This document shows positions 10,223-21,649 of a DNA stretch of 64,000 nucleotides, piece after piece (position 1 is the stretch's first letter; every line of letters starts with the position of its first letter). The notes beneath the pieces were generated by a model. The model was not told the DNA's origin, did not search any database, and was given only the letters and a program-made list of their open reading frames with translations. The stretch is from Nematopogon swammerdamellus. Lineage: Eukaryota; Arthropoda; Insecta; Lepidoptera; Adelidae. The stretch covers positions 8,329,739 through 8,393,738 of the forward strand of contig OX336340.1 of the NCBI GenBank assembly GCA_946902875.1, in the 5' to 3' direction. Position numbers and translations under genes: made by a program.

Positions 10223-11617
10223 TAGGAAATAAACATACCCACAGTTCACAATGTTCACATCATAGTGACATCTGAAAGGAAGTGGTTAAGAGGCAGGGAG
10301 GGAGTGAGGGGTTATGAAAAATGCTTAATGATTTTGCAGAAGCAAATTATACTTATACAATACTAGTATTATGTTTGGAAGTGAGTTTTGCGAAACATGG
10401 AGTATTCTATTTACTTGCCATCTATTGGTGTATTAGTGAAGTTTTGACATTACAACGTAGAAAATTTTGTTGGGCATTGTTATACATAGTGAGATAGGTG
10501 TCGCTGGAACAAAATAATTATATTTAAAATTCAAATTAAACTTTTCCTCCCTTTTACAAAAGTAAACATCAGGGCCCCTGCCGTGCTGGTTTCGCTCGCA
10601 CGACGAGTTCGGGTTGCGTTCGACTCGATCGATCGCACGGAGCAAATTATTTTGGTACCGGCGTACGGGTGAGTGCGCATGCGAATGTTGTACAGGTGAC
10701 GAAATTATCGAGCGAGTGTCGATCCACCAATCTTGCCACTATTAAATTTTACTAAATGTATTATGCTACCTAGAATGCAAAGCGCTCATTTTGTCAGGTA
10801 TCAAACGGTCAATATAGTATGTATACTATTTGTCAGAATCTTTATGTTAATTAAAAGAGGAAAAAGAGTATTGACTAAATTGAAAACGCGTATAAATTGA
10901 ACACCTCGATATTTAAGAGTAGCTATTTAGTATTGGTAAAAATTACATCGTGGTAACACACGTGATGTTGGTTGTCGGTCGGTCAGCCAGTTGTGTGAGT
11001 GATGATGACAATCATTTTGAATCTCTTCCCCTCAACCCTCCGCCTTTCCTCCAGCCATATTACCTAGCCACAAAAATACCCCGATAACGGTACTAACGAG
11101 GTGAGACCGCGGTGAAGTGCGGAGGAAAGCGCATTTATTCGAGGAGAGGAGGTGCCTAGCCTATAATGCCTATATAGAAATTCCGACGGGTAATACATAG
11201 CTGTAGATACCTAACTATCTAAAAATAAATAACTCCTGTATGTACCTATCTATTATTATCATACTTGGTTATACACTATAGCTCCACTACCGGTCACCTA
11301 TAATTTAGTTACATAGGTAGGTACATACTTAGATAGGCACTGTCAAATTGATATGAGTCGTGTACTTAGAACACAAGACTTTATTTAGCATTAACAACGG
11401 TACCGTGCATGTGAGCCGGTCGGTATTAATGATAGTGGCCCCGCTGCGTTTCTCCCCGTGCGTGTAGAGGAGGAGGCGGCTGGGGTGCGGGGAACATGAT
11501 GCCGTGCTGAGGGGCGGCGGGCTGGCCCCTGTCGCATTGTCGTGGTCCTTCCGCCGAGTCGTGCGGAGGGGTGGGTCTTCGTGCTTGCTTGCTGCTTGAA
11601 GTGGTTGGGTGTGTGTG

Positions 11618-11725
11618 GCGCGGCACCGGTTGCTCTGCTTGCCCCGGTTGTCGGGTTGATGGTCGGAATGTGGCGTGTGGTATGTGTGGTATGTGTGGTG
11701 TGTTGTGTGTGTGTGTGTGTGCCTA
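11618..11725 (+). repeat. Short interior repeat, copy 2, with a TG microsatellite
   Basis: Contains 'caccggttgctctgcttgcc', matching copy 1 near 5978, then a TG-rich run including (TG)n near 11701-11721. Confidence 0.4.
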
Positions 11726-13995
11726 GGTACAGACTTTATTCTTATTTTATTTTAGTGATAGGTACATAAGTACCTACTTGTATTTTATCTATAATATTTG
11801 AGTGAATACTTAATGAATGAAGGAATGAACAACTTGTAGATAGAATAATACATGTTTAAATACCTCTACACTGGATTCAAAGAAGGGAATCATTAATTTG
11901 GCATGTGATCAACCTTGAGACTTTCTAAACTGTCGCAGGGGATGATCAAAATCAATCAAGTGTTTGAGTGAGCGTATACGTCAAGATGACTCGAAGTCCG
12001 AGTTCACATTTCGTGCAACTTTGCCAATGACTGTCAAAATGTGGTGGAACGACGTTCGAGTTCGAGTAGACCACGAGACCGTTTCGTGCACTCACTCACT
12101 TGTACATTTGACAGATACGACGGTGCCATTTATACCTACTCGTTCACTTTGCTCGAGCTCGTCGATCGAGTGGAATTACCACGGTCGGGCTGCTGAGTGT
12201 ATAGCCTATTAATTGATAATGTTAAAAGTATGAGAGTTACATTAATCCGAATTAGTTTAAATTTATATTATTTATTTAAGGTTTACCATAACTAAAGATC
12301 TTGAACTTGCTCATTGATGAGTATTTTGAAAGGTAAAGTGACAGCGTAAAGTTTCGGCACGAATGTGTTTATATATTTTGTAGGGGGTCTTATATAAATA
12401 CCTTGGTTCGTATTAGTCGGCAGCGGCCTGTGTCAGACTGCTGCTGGACGTGGGCATTTCCAGGGGTTTCCCACCTCGCTCGGTGTTTCACTTTAATTTT
12501 ATTCTGCTCTTGCCTACCTATGGGGTTATAGGTGCACTTAACTGAAGGAGGAGCGTTCCATTTTATGCTTAGGCGTGGTCGACGATCGGGCGTCTGTCTG
12601 CTACAGAGTGTCGGATAAACGACGAATGTGCTCGGACACTGCATATGATTGCGCAACATTTGTTGGAATGAAATTATGGATATTTATTTATATCTGTATG
12701 TGTAAGATTGTTTGGATAACTTTTGTTGTAATTGGGCGTTGCCAATGGACGAGCATACTAGAGAAGTAATGGGTATGCATTCTGAGTGAACGGTTCCGGA
12801 CGAATGAATGTGTGAGGGGATGATCAGTGCCTGAAACTTTTGAAGTTCGTTACTTCCAGGAATTCATAACGGAAAGTGTGAATTGGTAAAAGTTTGAATC
12901 GAGGTTAAATGATAATTTCTCACAGAATAGTTTGTGAAGTGGAATTGTAAGGGGTATTACGGGGTTTGAGTGATTTAGGGGATTAGGCATTGGATGGGTA
13001 CTTGCTGAAAAAAAAAAAAAAACGGAGGTAGATTTTAAAAAAAAAAAAGAGGGAAATTTTAAGAGTTAGTTGTGCAATTAGACCGGTTAATTGCATCGGT
13101 TGCGGAGTCCGTGGTGTTGTCCGTAGCATAGTATGGATGTGGTGCCACGTTGGTGCTATTCTTTGGTCGATTATTAATTTTAAATTTTCCAAATTCCAAT
13201 AGAACTTAGACTAGGTAAGCATTCGTTGCATGATAAACTTGGGTTTAAGTCTGAAGAGGAGACTCAGATGCATGCTGTTATCCAAATTTACAGAATGAAT
13301 TTCAGATGCGGATGTGTTTATTCTTGAAAGCAAATTCAAGAACCAGTTCAACAATTGAACGAGGAATATAATCACAAGTTGTGACAATTGAATAATAATA
13401 TATGTTGCATGACGTTTTGAAATAAGTAATATTAAGTATATGTGAATATACGAATAATGGTTAGTATAAAATTGCGTTTTGGCACAAAATATTATAAAAT
13501 CACTTTAATATGATAATTTAAAAGAATTAAACCACCCCGCTACTGTAGCTTTATTGATTAACTTTAAGAAGTTAGACTGTTTGTTTGGGGATCGATATTG
13601 TCTCGGATTGGGAAAAAAAAAAAAAAAAAATGAGAAGCATCGATTTCTAAGCAATGCTTGGCGTTCTTTGTCTATGCTATAAGTAGAATATTTGCTTGCA
13701 GCAAAGCGAAATAAGAGAAAGAGGAATTCCTGAAAATAGGTCGTGATAATTAAGAAATGAAATCCTAGTAAAATAAAAAAAGAATAAATAATAATAATAT
13801 TTCCAAAACGGGAAGTTAAAATAAAGACAACACAAGCATTATTCTACACTTAAAAATTTATAATGGCATAGACAAATAATATTATTATATGCTAAATTAC
13901 TATTTTGTTCTGAAACCAAATAATTAGAAATTAATTATAAATTAAAAAATTTGCAGATTTAAGAAGAATTCACACATATACAAGACATTATATAA

Positions 13996-15027
13996 CATTC
14001 AGACATAAATTTACAAATAGTACTACATGGACCACACACATGGAACACGAGCAGCAAAGGATTATCAGCAGCCGAAAGGAAATGGACAGTGAGCGAAAGA
14101 GAACTCTGGGCAGTAATATATTGTTTACGAAAATATGAAACATATCTAAGGGGAGTATCAATCATCATAAGAACGGATCATCAATCCCTAACTTTCCTAA
14201 GAACTTGGAAATTACACAACAGTAGAATAACCAGATGGTTATTGTATTTAAACCAATTTAACTTCATTGTAGAATATGTAAAAGGTACTGAAAATATTTG
14301 CGCAGATGTATTATCGAGATACACCAATAAAGCAGAGAAAATACAAGAATTAAAGGAAATATGCCCAGAGTTAGCAGCGTTTCGAGTAAAAGGAGTTAAC
14401 GAATTGAAGAATAAACTAAAGGATTTAAAAGAACTACAACAGACGGACTTCGCTATGAAGAAAATCGCCGATACCATAAAAAACCAAATAAAACCCTCAA
14501 AACCTAAAAGCAAAACATACGAAATGATAAACAATATATTACACTTTCGCACTGCAGACAATATACCAAAAATAGCAATACCCGAGGGGGAAATAGATAA
14601 CATCATTTGGAGATATCATGAGGAACTAGGACATTTCGGCACTCTAAAAATTAAAGGAGTACTCAGCAAGAAGTATTATTGGCTAAATATGGCAAAAAGA
14701 ATTAGGGAAGTACTAAAAACTTGCCATATCTGCCAATTAGCAAAAGTTAATAATGTACGAACTATGGGAAAATTGAGCCCAGTAATCACAAATCACATAG
14801 GAGAAATAGTACTGGCTGACATATATGGACCACTACCACGATCCAGAGGGGGAATACAATACATATTCATCATTCAGGATGGATTTTCAAAATTTATAAG
14901 AATTTATCCTTTAAAGAAAGCTAACGCCACGGCTCTTTCGAAATGTTTGAAAAACTTTGTGAAAGTTATCTTCCCTGAAATCATTATGACAGACCAAGGT
15001 TTTGAGAAGATCAGAAAAGAGACATGA
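13996..15027 (+). pseudogene. Broken Ty3/gypsy-type pol: RNase H plus integrase N-terminal part
   Basis: The frame is open after TAA at 13993, with the first recognisable family residues near 14059. Numbering from 14089: RNase H motifs are SEREL (2-6), RTDH with Asp30, and CADVLSR with Asp73; the first catalytic Asp of the fold is not present. An integrase zinc-binding domain follows with His177, His182, Cys212 and Cys215, then the catalytic core with ADIYG (Asp244) and TDQG (Asp302). The frame ends ten residues after Asp302, so the third catalytic acid and the whole C-terminal domain are missing. No reverse transcriptase lies upstream, where the DNA is AT-rich with stops. TTTGCAG at 13951-13957 resembles a splice acceptor. 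An active integrase or RNase H is not expected. The last four bases overlap the next ORF (ATGA). Confidence 0.85.
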
Positions 15028-15530
15028 TGAATCAGAAGGAAATAGAGTCAAAAAGGAAAGAATTAATGCAGTTCCAAGAAGAAGAAGAGAAAGAGGAACA
15101 ATTACTAAAAACAAAAGTCTACAGACTGGACATAACAAAAAGAATGTTAACAATAATGGAAGAAGAACACCAAGAAACAATAGGAACAGCGGAGGAACAG
15201 GAGCCAAAAGTAGGGAGCAGACTTCAACATGATTTACACAGAAGACAGAAACGGTTGGAGAAAGACATAACGCTTCACAAAAAAAAATCAAATATCAGGA
15301 AAGTCAGGAGAGAGAAACTAATATCAGAATATGAAGGACAACTTCAACAAATCACACAGTTTGTGACGACGGAAATGAATTGGTTGTCCAAACAGAAGAG
15401 CAAGAAACAAGAATCAGACGGGCCTGAGAGAGAAGGATCCATCATCAAGCCACAGTCAGATTTGATTCCGGTTATAGAAGACTACATAGACCAGAATTTT
15501 AACCATATAATTAACACATTGGAGTTTTAA
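15024..15530 (+). CDS. Coiled-coil protein of unknown role, 168 aa
   Basis: Starts at ATG 15024, overlapping the stop of the pol fragment by four bases in another frame. The protein is very rich in Lys, Glu and Gln, with long charged helical stretches (about residues 3-30 and 70-115) suggesting coiled coil. The C-terminus is less charged and ends with Leu-Glu-Phe. No CCHC knuckle, protease motif, signal peptide or membrane segment is seen. It could be a gag-like or 3' accessory protein of the element, brought next to pol by a deletion that removed the rest of integrase. The A-rich base use matches the pol fragment, so both likely come from one parent element. Whether it is expressed is unknown. 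Confidence 0.5.
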   Translation: MMNQKEIESKRKELMQFQEEEEKEEQLLKTKVYRLDITKRMLTIMEEEHQETIGTAEEQEPKVGSRLQHDLHRRQKRLEKDITLHKKKSNIRKVRREKLISEYEGQLQQITQFVTTEMNWLSKQKSKKQESDGPEREGSIIKPQSDLIPVIEDYIDQNFNHIINTLEF

Positions 15531-15582
15531 AAGAAAAAAAAACTAAATCTAAACAGATTTCATTAGTAAAGATTTTATTTTG
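15531..15582 (+). other. A-rich spacer between ORF and tandem array
   Basis: A short A-rich stretch after the coiled-coil ORF stop. Nothing else is recognised. Confidence 0.4.
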
Positions 15583-16050
15583 TTTTCCATTCATACAGGG
15601 GGTTTTCTATTCATACAGGGTGTTTTCTATTCATACAGGGTGTTTTCTATTCATACAGGGTGTTTTCCGTTCATACTGGGTGTCCATTCATACAGGGGGT
15701 TTTCCATTCATACAGGGGGTTTTCCATACATACAGGGTGTTTTCCGTTCATACTGGGTGTCCATTCATACAGGGGGTTTTCCATTCATACAGGGGGTTTT
15801 CTATTCATACAGGGTGTTTTCCGTTCATACTGGGTGTCCATTCATACAGGGGGTTTTCCATTCATACAGGGGGTTTTCTATTCATACAGGGTGTTTTCCG
15901 TTCATACTGGTGTCCATTCATACAGGGGGTTTTCTATTCATACAGGGTGTTTTCTATTCATACAGGATGTTTTCCATACATACAGGGTGTTTTCCGTTCA
16001 TACTGGGTGTCATCCATTCATACAGGGTGTTTACCTTTCATACAGGTTTT
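15583..16050 (+). repeat. 20-bp tandem array, about 24 units
   Basis: The unit is 'tgttttctattcatacaggg' with variants (ccattc, ccgttc; 17-bp short units 'tgtccattcatacaggg'). A higher-order period of 77 bp (20+17+20+20) is repeated about three times. All three + frames stay open because the unit lacks stops, so the apparent ORFs are by-products of the repeat. Units differ by few substitutions, suggesting recent expansion. Confidence 0.95.
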
Positions 16051-16619
16051 GGGTTAATTCACGTGCGTCCCAGCGTGAATTCCTTATAAAAAGGGGGGTC
16101 ACTTAACATTCTCTGTTAGGGTTTTAGGTTAATTCACGAGCGTCCCAGCGTGAATTCCTTATAAAAAAGGGGGGTCACTTAACGTTCTCTGTTAGGGTTT
16201 TAGGTTAATTCACGTGCGTCCCAGCGTGAATTCCTTATAAAAAAGGGGGGTCACTTAACGTTCTCTGTTAGGGTTTTAGGTTAATTCACGTGCGTCCCAG
16301 CGTGAATTCCTTATAAAAAGGGGGGTCACTTAACATTCTCTGTTAGGGTTTTAGGTTAATTCACGAGCGTCCCAGCGTGAATTCCTTATAAAAAAGGGGG
16401 GTCACTTAACGTTCTCTGTTAGGGTTTTAGGTTAATTCACGTGCGTCCCAGCGTGAATTCCTTATAAAAAAGGGGGGTCACTTAACGTTCTCTGTTAGGG
16501 TTTTAGGTTAATTCACGTGCGTCCCAGCGTGAATTCCTTATAAAAAGGGGGGTCACTTAACATTCTCTGTTAGGGTTTTAGGTTAATTCTTGTGCGTCCC
16601 AGCTAGAATTCCTTTATTA
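16046..16619 (+). repeat. 75/76-bp tandem array, 8 units, each with TATA and hairpin
   Basis: 'ttaattcacg' starts at 16054, 16129, 16205, 16281, 16356, 16432, 16508 and 16583, so spacings are 75, 76, 76, 75, 76, 76, 75. Variants (acgtg/acgag; five or six A; catt/cgtt) repeat every three units, giving a 227-bp higher-order unit. Each full unit holds an 8-bp inverted repeat (aattcacg / cgtgaatt, 10-base loop) and 'cttataaaaa' followed by a G run. The last unit is diverged and lacks the TATA. Confidence 0.95.
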
Positions 16620-16727
16620 TAATATGAGGACATTAACATGTTCGATAGGGTTTAAAATTAAATCTCGCTAGTTCTGGCGTGATGCATCTGTGATAAAAAT
16701 TACAATAAAGAACACAAGTACACATTG

Positions 16728-16990
16728 TTAATATAAGTTTAATTTTAAGGAGATTGATTTTTGTTGTATTTTATGTAATTTAACAGTTTGTAAACAGGTT
16801 TAATTTTATAGAAGAAAGTTAATAAAACGATTTTTGTTGCATTTCATGTAATTCAACAGGTTGTAACAGGTTTAATTTTATTTAAGAAGATTGAAAATAT
16901 GATTTTGATACATTTTATGTAATTTAACAGTATGTAAACATGTTTAATTTTATAGAAGAAGACTAATAAAATGATTTAATAATAAAAAAA
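16728..16990 (+). repeat. A/T-rich repeats of about 61-72 bp
   Basis: 'gtttaatttta' recurs near 16737, 16798, 16870 and 16942, each followed by 'ttatgtaatttaacag' or a variant. Spacings are 61, 72 and 72 bp. The tail runs into A and T homopolymers. Confidence 0.8.
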
Positions 16991-17260
16991 AAAAAAAAAT
17001 TTTTTTTTCTTTAAAAAAAAAAAAAAAGAAAACAATCCTTCTAAGCATTTACAAACAGGTTAGTAAATATTTATAAAAAAAAAAAAAAAAAAAATTTTTG
17101 TAAAATATATAAAATATTGACATTTTGTGTTATTTTACAGGTTACAAGAAAACCTACAAAGGAAAAGGATTGTGATAAAATAGGAACCAGAGAAAATTTA
17201 TCTAATGGAATAACTTTGTAAAATAAAGTAAAATTAAAAAAAAAAAAAAAAAAAAATGTA
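16981..17260. repeat. Homopolymer A/T tracts
   Basis: Long A runs at about 16984-16999, 17016-17028, 17077-17094 and 17236-17256, with T runs between them. 'ttttacag' near 17136 resembles a splice acceptor. No gene is seen. Confidence 0.7.
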
Positions 17261-17645
17261 ATTTTATTAATCGCCTTGTCAAAATTGATTATGTGAAACA
17301 ACCTACTGTTACGCATAATCGTTACACTATACAAAACCTTCTTCAATTTCTATTATCACGTTATCTATCGGTGACTTTTATCATGTTAAGGATACTTTGT
17401 CGGTAGCGAGCGTATTGAATTGTTGATAGACGTAGTTGTGGGTTACATTCTCATAAATACTGTAAATAAACCACTAGAGTAGTGCTCATTAAATTATTGT
17501 TAAAATAAATAGATTCATACGGGTTAGAAAATTAAAATTAAATTTCACAGAGTAAGTAAAGTCATGCGGGCGAAGAAAAAAAAAAATAATAAATAAATAT
17601 ATTAATTAATTCTAAAATAAAAAGAAAAAAAAAAAATAATGAACT

Positions 17646-17790
17646 ACTTGCATAGCCTAAGCCGGTGATGGTAAGGTGTGTTATGTGTTCTTCACGGACC
17701 AGTTCTGTCCTGCCGAACTGCTTACATAGCCTAAGCCAGGAGTGGTAAGGCGTGTATTGCATTGTAAACAGTGATGTACTGTATCGGTCC
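17646..17790 (+). repeat. Repeat pair 'catagcctaagcc', block 1
   Basis: The phrase starts at 17651 and 17725 (74 bp apart), followed by 'ggtaaggtgtg' or 'ggtaaggcgtg'. Between them is 'ttcacggaccagttctgtcc'. The whole block is repeated 1.0 kb downstream. Confidence 0.85.
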
Positions 17791-18647
17791 TTACGATAAA
17801 TAATAATAATAATAATAATTCTCGTCTCCCGTCGCCGGCGAGAATACCGTCTTTTGTTTATGTCTGTTTGTATAAATTTTATATAGGTAATTTATTTTAT
17901 AAATATATAAAATTAATATAAATAAAAAAAAAAAAAAAAAAAAAAAACGGGAAACAAATATGACAAAATAAATAAATAAAATGCTGTACAGTGAGGAGAG
18001 TTAGACTAAATTACTTCTAAATAAGAAGTAACAAAAATTTAAAATAGACTTGTTGACTTGAGTGGATGGTTTTGGATGTTTGTGTAAAATACGCGAGTAA
18101 ACCTGCGGGTATTGTAGTGTCTGTACTCTGTAGTGAAATTTCCTTCTAATGAGAGCAGCGCTCTAACCTGAAGGGACCTTTACAAGGAATCAGGATACTT
18201 TGGCTTCGTTTGGTTTTCCCATACATTGCTTCGAAAATAATGTTAAATTAAATTCAGTGTGAAGAACACACAATTTGGGACTTAGAAAAGGTGAGGTGAA
18301 AATGCCTTAAGTGCAGAACTTTACATTTTACTGAGTCTGACTCACGCTGGGGAGGGATTATGACATCGTCTACTAAAGGCGTTCCGAACACAAAAAAATG
18401 GAGCGTTGGAAGTTCAGGATGACATTTTCTGGTCTATTTACAGTGAATGAGTGTAGTATTTGGTTTGAAATCATTAACCGGAGAAATGTTGGAGGAGTTA
18501 AAGTAGAATCGTTTACAAGCATACCGAGTCCGTCTATTCGTCAATAGGTGAGTTAGGATCCAAAATGATGCATGAGTCGATTTCGAAGTCTTTTGAAAAT
18601 ATGTATCCCGACTACTCTGCCTTTAATGGAAGCTTGTTGTGCTAGGA

Positions 18648-18800
18648 TACATGCATAGCCTAAGCCGGAGGTGGTAAGGTGTGTTATGTGTTCTTCACGG
18701 ACCAGTTCTGTCCTGCCGAACTGCTTGCATAGCCTAAGCCGGAGGTGGTAAGGTGTGTATTGCACTGTAAGCGGTGATGTTCTGTTTCGGCCCATACGGT
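18648..18800 (+). repeat. Repeat pair 'catagcctaagcc', block 2, plus outliers
   Basis: The phrase starts at 18654 and 18728, again 74 bp apart, in a block nearly identical to 17646-17790. Single partial copies follow near 18998 ('ggtctaagccggaggtgg') and 19075. The spacing suggests duplication of a two-unit block. Confidence 0.85.
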
Positions 18801-19149
18801 AAAGGATGAGACTAGAGGTTCCTGCACTGTTGGGAAATCTGTTAGAGGCAGAATATAGGGATCTAAGGCTTTGAGGTGATAACTTTTGCCTAAATTCCTA
18901 GATTTATTAATAATAAACTAAATCAATTACACTAAAATATTTGTTTAATGTAGTATTGGCACGAGCTGCAAATGGAAGATAAGGGAAAGAGTGCAAACAT
19001 GGTCTAAGCCGGAGGTGGTAAGGTTGTGGTATGCATTCTAAAAATCTTTTCTCTTTAAGCTAAGGGAGATAAATCCTAAGCTGGAGGGTAAGAACTTCCT
19101 AAAGCACTTGGACAGATGGTGTTGAAAAAAAAAAACACACAAATTAAAA

Positions 19150-19360
19150 ATTATAGAAGAAGGGGGTCTCTGGAAGGGAACTTGAACCCTAACAGTGATA
19201 AATAATTATATATACAAACTTCTTGGAAGGGAACAATAAAACCCTAACAAAGAAGAAGTAATTTTCAAGATCATAATGTATATAGCTTCTTAACGAGATC
19301 AAGCGTCACGGAATGAGGTTCCGTTGACTTTGCTTCGTTACGAACCTCTATGCGGGCGAC
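19150..19360 (+). other. 3' end of the interior, no polypurine tract
   Basis: Contains two copies of 'ggaagggaac' followed by 'aaccctaaca' (near 19171 and 19215) and a small hairpin (aggttc / gaacct around 19318-19349). The last 20 bases before the LTR are mixed pyrimidine and purine, so the usual plus-strand primer is absent. Confidence 0.55.
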
Positions 19361-21583
19361 TGTGATGGAATCACACAAGGTAAAAAAGATAAATATATAG
19401 CCAATAGTAATTCAAAGCTAAATTATAGAACATTAAAACGTTTCATTAACAAAATAATTTATATTACAATTTAACTAATCACCTAATAAATTCAATCGTG
19501 ACTGCACACTCCACTAAGAAATAAAATGGCGCGAACGGCCATTACAATACGACGCGCAATTAGACAAACAAGAAATATAATAACATCAGTTGGTTCGCAT
19601 ATAAAACACTATAGAGCGCCGAGGCGGGGAAGGTAGCATGAGGTAATCCTGACACGCGGTGAGAGGGGAACAAGACATGGGCGCGTACGAAACGGCGGAG
19701 AGGTGAGGTAAGAAGGCGCGCGTCTTGCGGGCGCGGGGTCAGAGATCGCGGTATCATCACGCCGTTTGAGCGCGGCATGAGGTAGCGAGTCAAGGAGCGC
19801 GAGTAGTGATTATTTCGCTGCGAGTTGTTAGTATGAAAGAATGAATTATTGTCAAGACACGATCGTGACACGCTCATACTGCGGGGCCACCGTACGTTTT
19901 GTTCCTATGTGTCAGAAACGTGACAAGCTCATACTAATAATTTATTTTTATTTCCATACTAAATTTGTGTCAGGACACGAATGTGACACGGCCATACTAC
20001 GAGGCCGCCGTTCGATTTGTTCCTGCATGACACAACCGTGTCCAGCACATACTAATTAATCTAATTTTATCTCCATACTAAAATAGTATCAGGACACGAA
20101 TGTGACACGGCCATACTACGAGGCCACCGTTCGATTTGTTCGAGCGTGTCACAACCGTGTCCAGCCCATACTAAAAATTAAATTCTATCTCCATACGAAA
20201 TTTCGCTCTGTGACACGAACGTGTCACGGCCATACTACGAGGCAACCGAGCGTTTAGTTCCTGCGTGTCAAGAACGTGTCACGGCCATACTAAGAGGGCG
20301 CCGTTCGATTTGTTCCTGCGTGTCCGATTCGTGTCGAGTCCATACTAATGATTCAATTTAATCTCCATACTAAATTCGTGTCAGGACACGAATGTGACAC
20401 GGCCATACTATGAGGTCGCTGGTCTATTTGTTCCTGCGTGTCTGGAATCTGGACATGACGGAGTTTATGGGAATTTGAAGTTTCGTGATCTCTGTGAAGA
20501 TATCGCACAGGGTCTAAAATTATTTTAATAATTATTTATTAATGATTCAAACTAATACACTAAACATTTTATAAAGGGAAGAGTATATAAACAAAGTACC
20601 AGTTATTAAACAAAAACATAAAATAAAACAAAACAACGTTTCATTGAGTATGACGCCAACATTCAAATAAATATCCGTTGGAGCGTGCGCGCGGGGCGGA
20701 GAGAGGTATGAGGTAAACAAGACAAGGGGTGAGGTATTACCGAGCTGCGGGCGCGCGTGGGCCGCGGGGCGAGGCGGAGCGACCTGAGGTAATTTGTCAA
20801 GCGGTGCGGGAGGGGTTTTCGTTAAGCGGTGTTAGTATGAAGGAATGGTTTCGTGTCCTGACATGAATAAAACACGACGATGGTAAGGAGATTTCGATTG
20901 GTTTCTGCGTGTCCAGGTTCCGTACATGAATAGTATTATCAAACACGGAAGATGGTATCACGCATGTACAGGAATTAATATATAGACAATAAGAAAACTA
21001 ACAACTTGGAACGTTAGCATTTTAAATGAAAATACTCGAAGAATATAGACGATATTAAACAAAAATATATAAATAAAACACTCCGTTATGGCGCTAAAAG
21101 TCGATTTATTAATAGAGCACATGTAATAACATCAATTAATTTATATAACAAAAGCAACAGTTCTCTGCATGCGGAGATGCACAATGGGTGCGGGGAAGTG
21201 GTGTTAAAACCCCCGAAGTAGAGGTAAATCGCATCGCTGACGAGCGAAACAGCTTTAGGTACCATGTGGAAGGTACGAAGAGGGTTTGTTTTCCCTCCAA
21301 AATCGAATTTATATCGTGTCACAAACGTGTCCAGTTCATACTAAAAACATAAAATTATCCTCCATACAAAATTACGAGTCCGGACAGAAACGTGACACGG
21401 CCATACTACGAGGCAGCCGATCGATTTGTTCCTGCGTGACACAAACGTGTCCAGCCCATACTAAAAATCGAAATTCAATCTCCATACAAAATCGCGCTCC
21501 GTGACACGAACGTGTCATGGCCATACTAGGAGGCCACCGTTCGATTTGTTCCTGCGTGTCAGGATTGTGACACGAGGAAAGAT

Positions 21584-21649
21584 TATAAAAGGAGAGGGAG
21601 GGGAGCGTGGAGAGTTCAGTCTGTTTTGGGAGTCGAAGGAGACGGTCGT
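21584..21649 (+). promoter_or_regulatory. Right-LTR copy of the core promoter
   Basis: Identical to 2451-2516. In the right LTR the same promoter would read out into the flanking DNA beyond 24277. Confidence 0.5.

Larger units (their letters stand above)
5145..13950 (+). other. Long non-coding 5' interior of the element
   Basis: 8.8 kb with no ORF that looks coding. The + strand appears rich in T and G across much of 5700-9600, unlike the A-rich pol segment downstream. The first bases after the LTR (GTGCTGCGCGTGACCAGC) do not start TGG and do not resemble a tRNA primer site. Internal repeats, an LTR-like piece and a purine-rich run are listed separately. Short homopolymers (A 5830-5844, A 13008-13022, A 13612-13630) and a GA run near 6368 are present. 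Confidence 0.6.

Noticed and set aside
10012..10275. Basic 87-codon ORF
   Set aside because: Lys/Arg content comes from the purine-rich run; start is non-ATG and no family fits.
14181..14606. 141-codon minus-strand ORF
   Set aside because: Shadow of the pol fragment on the opposite strand.
15580..16106. Three overlapping ORFs of 145-169 codons
   Set aside because: They are reading frames through the 20-bp tandem array, each a periodic peptide; the openness follows from the unit having no stop codon.
15583..16619. CRISPR array
   Set aside because: Units are contiguous with no unique spacers and the genome is eukaryotic.
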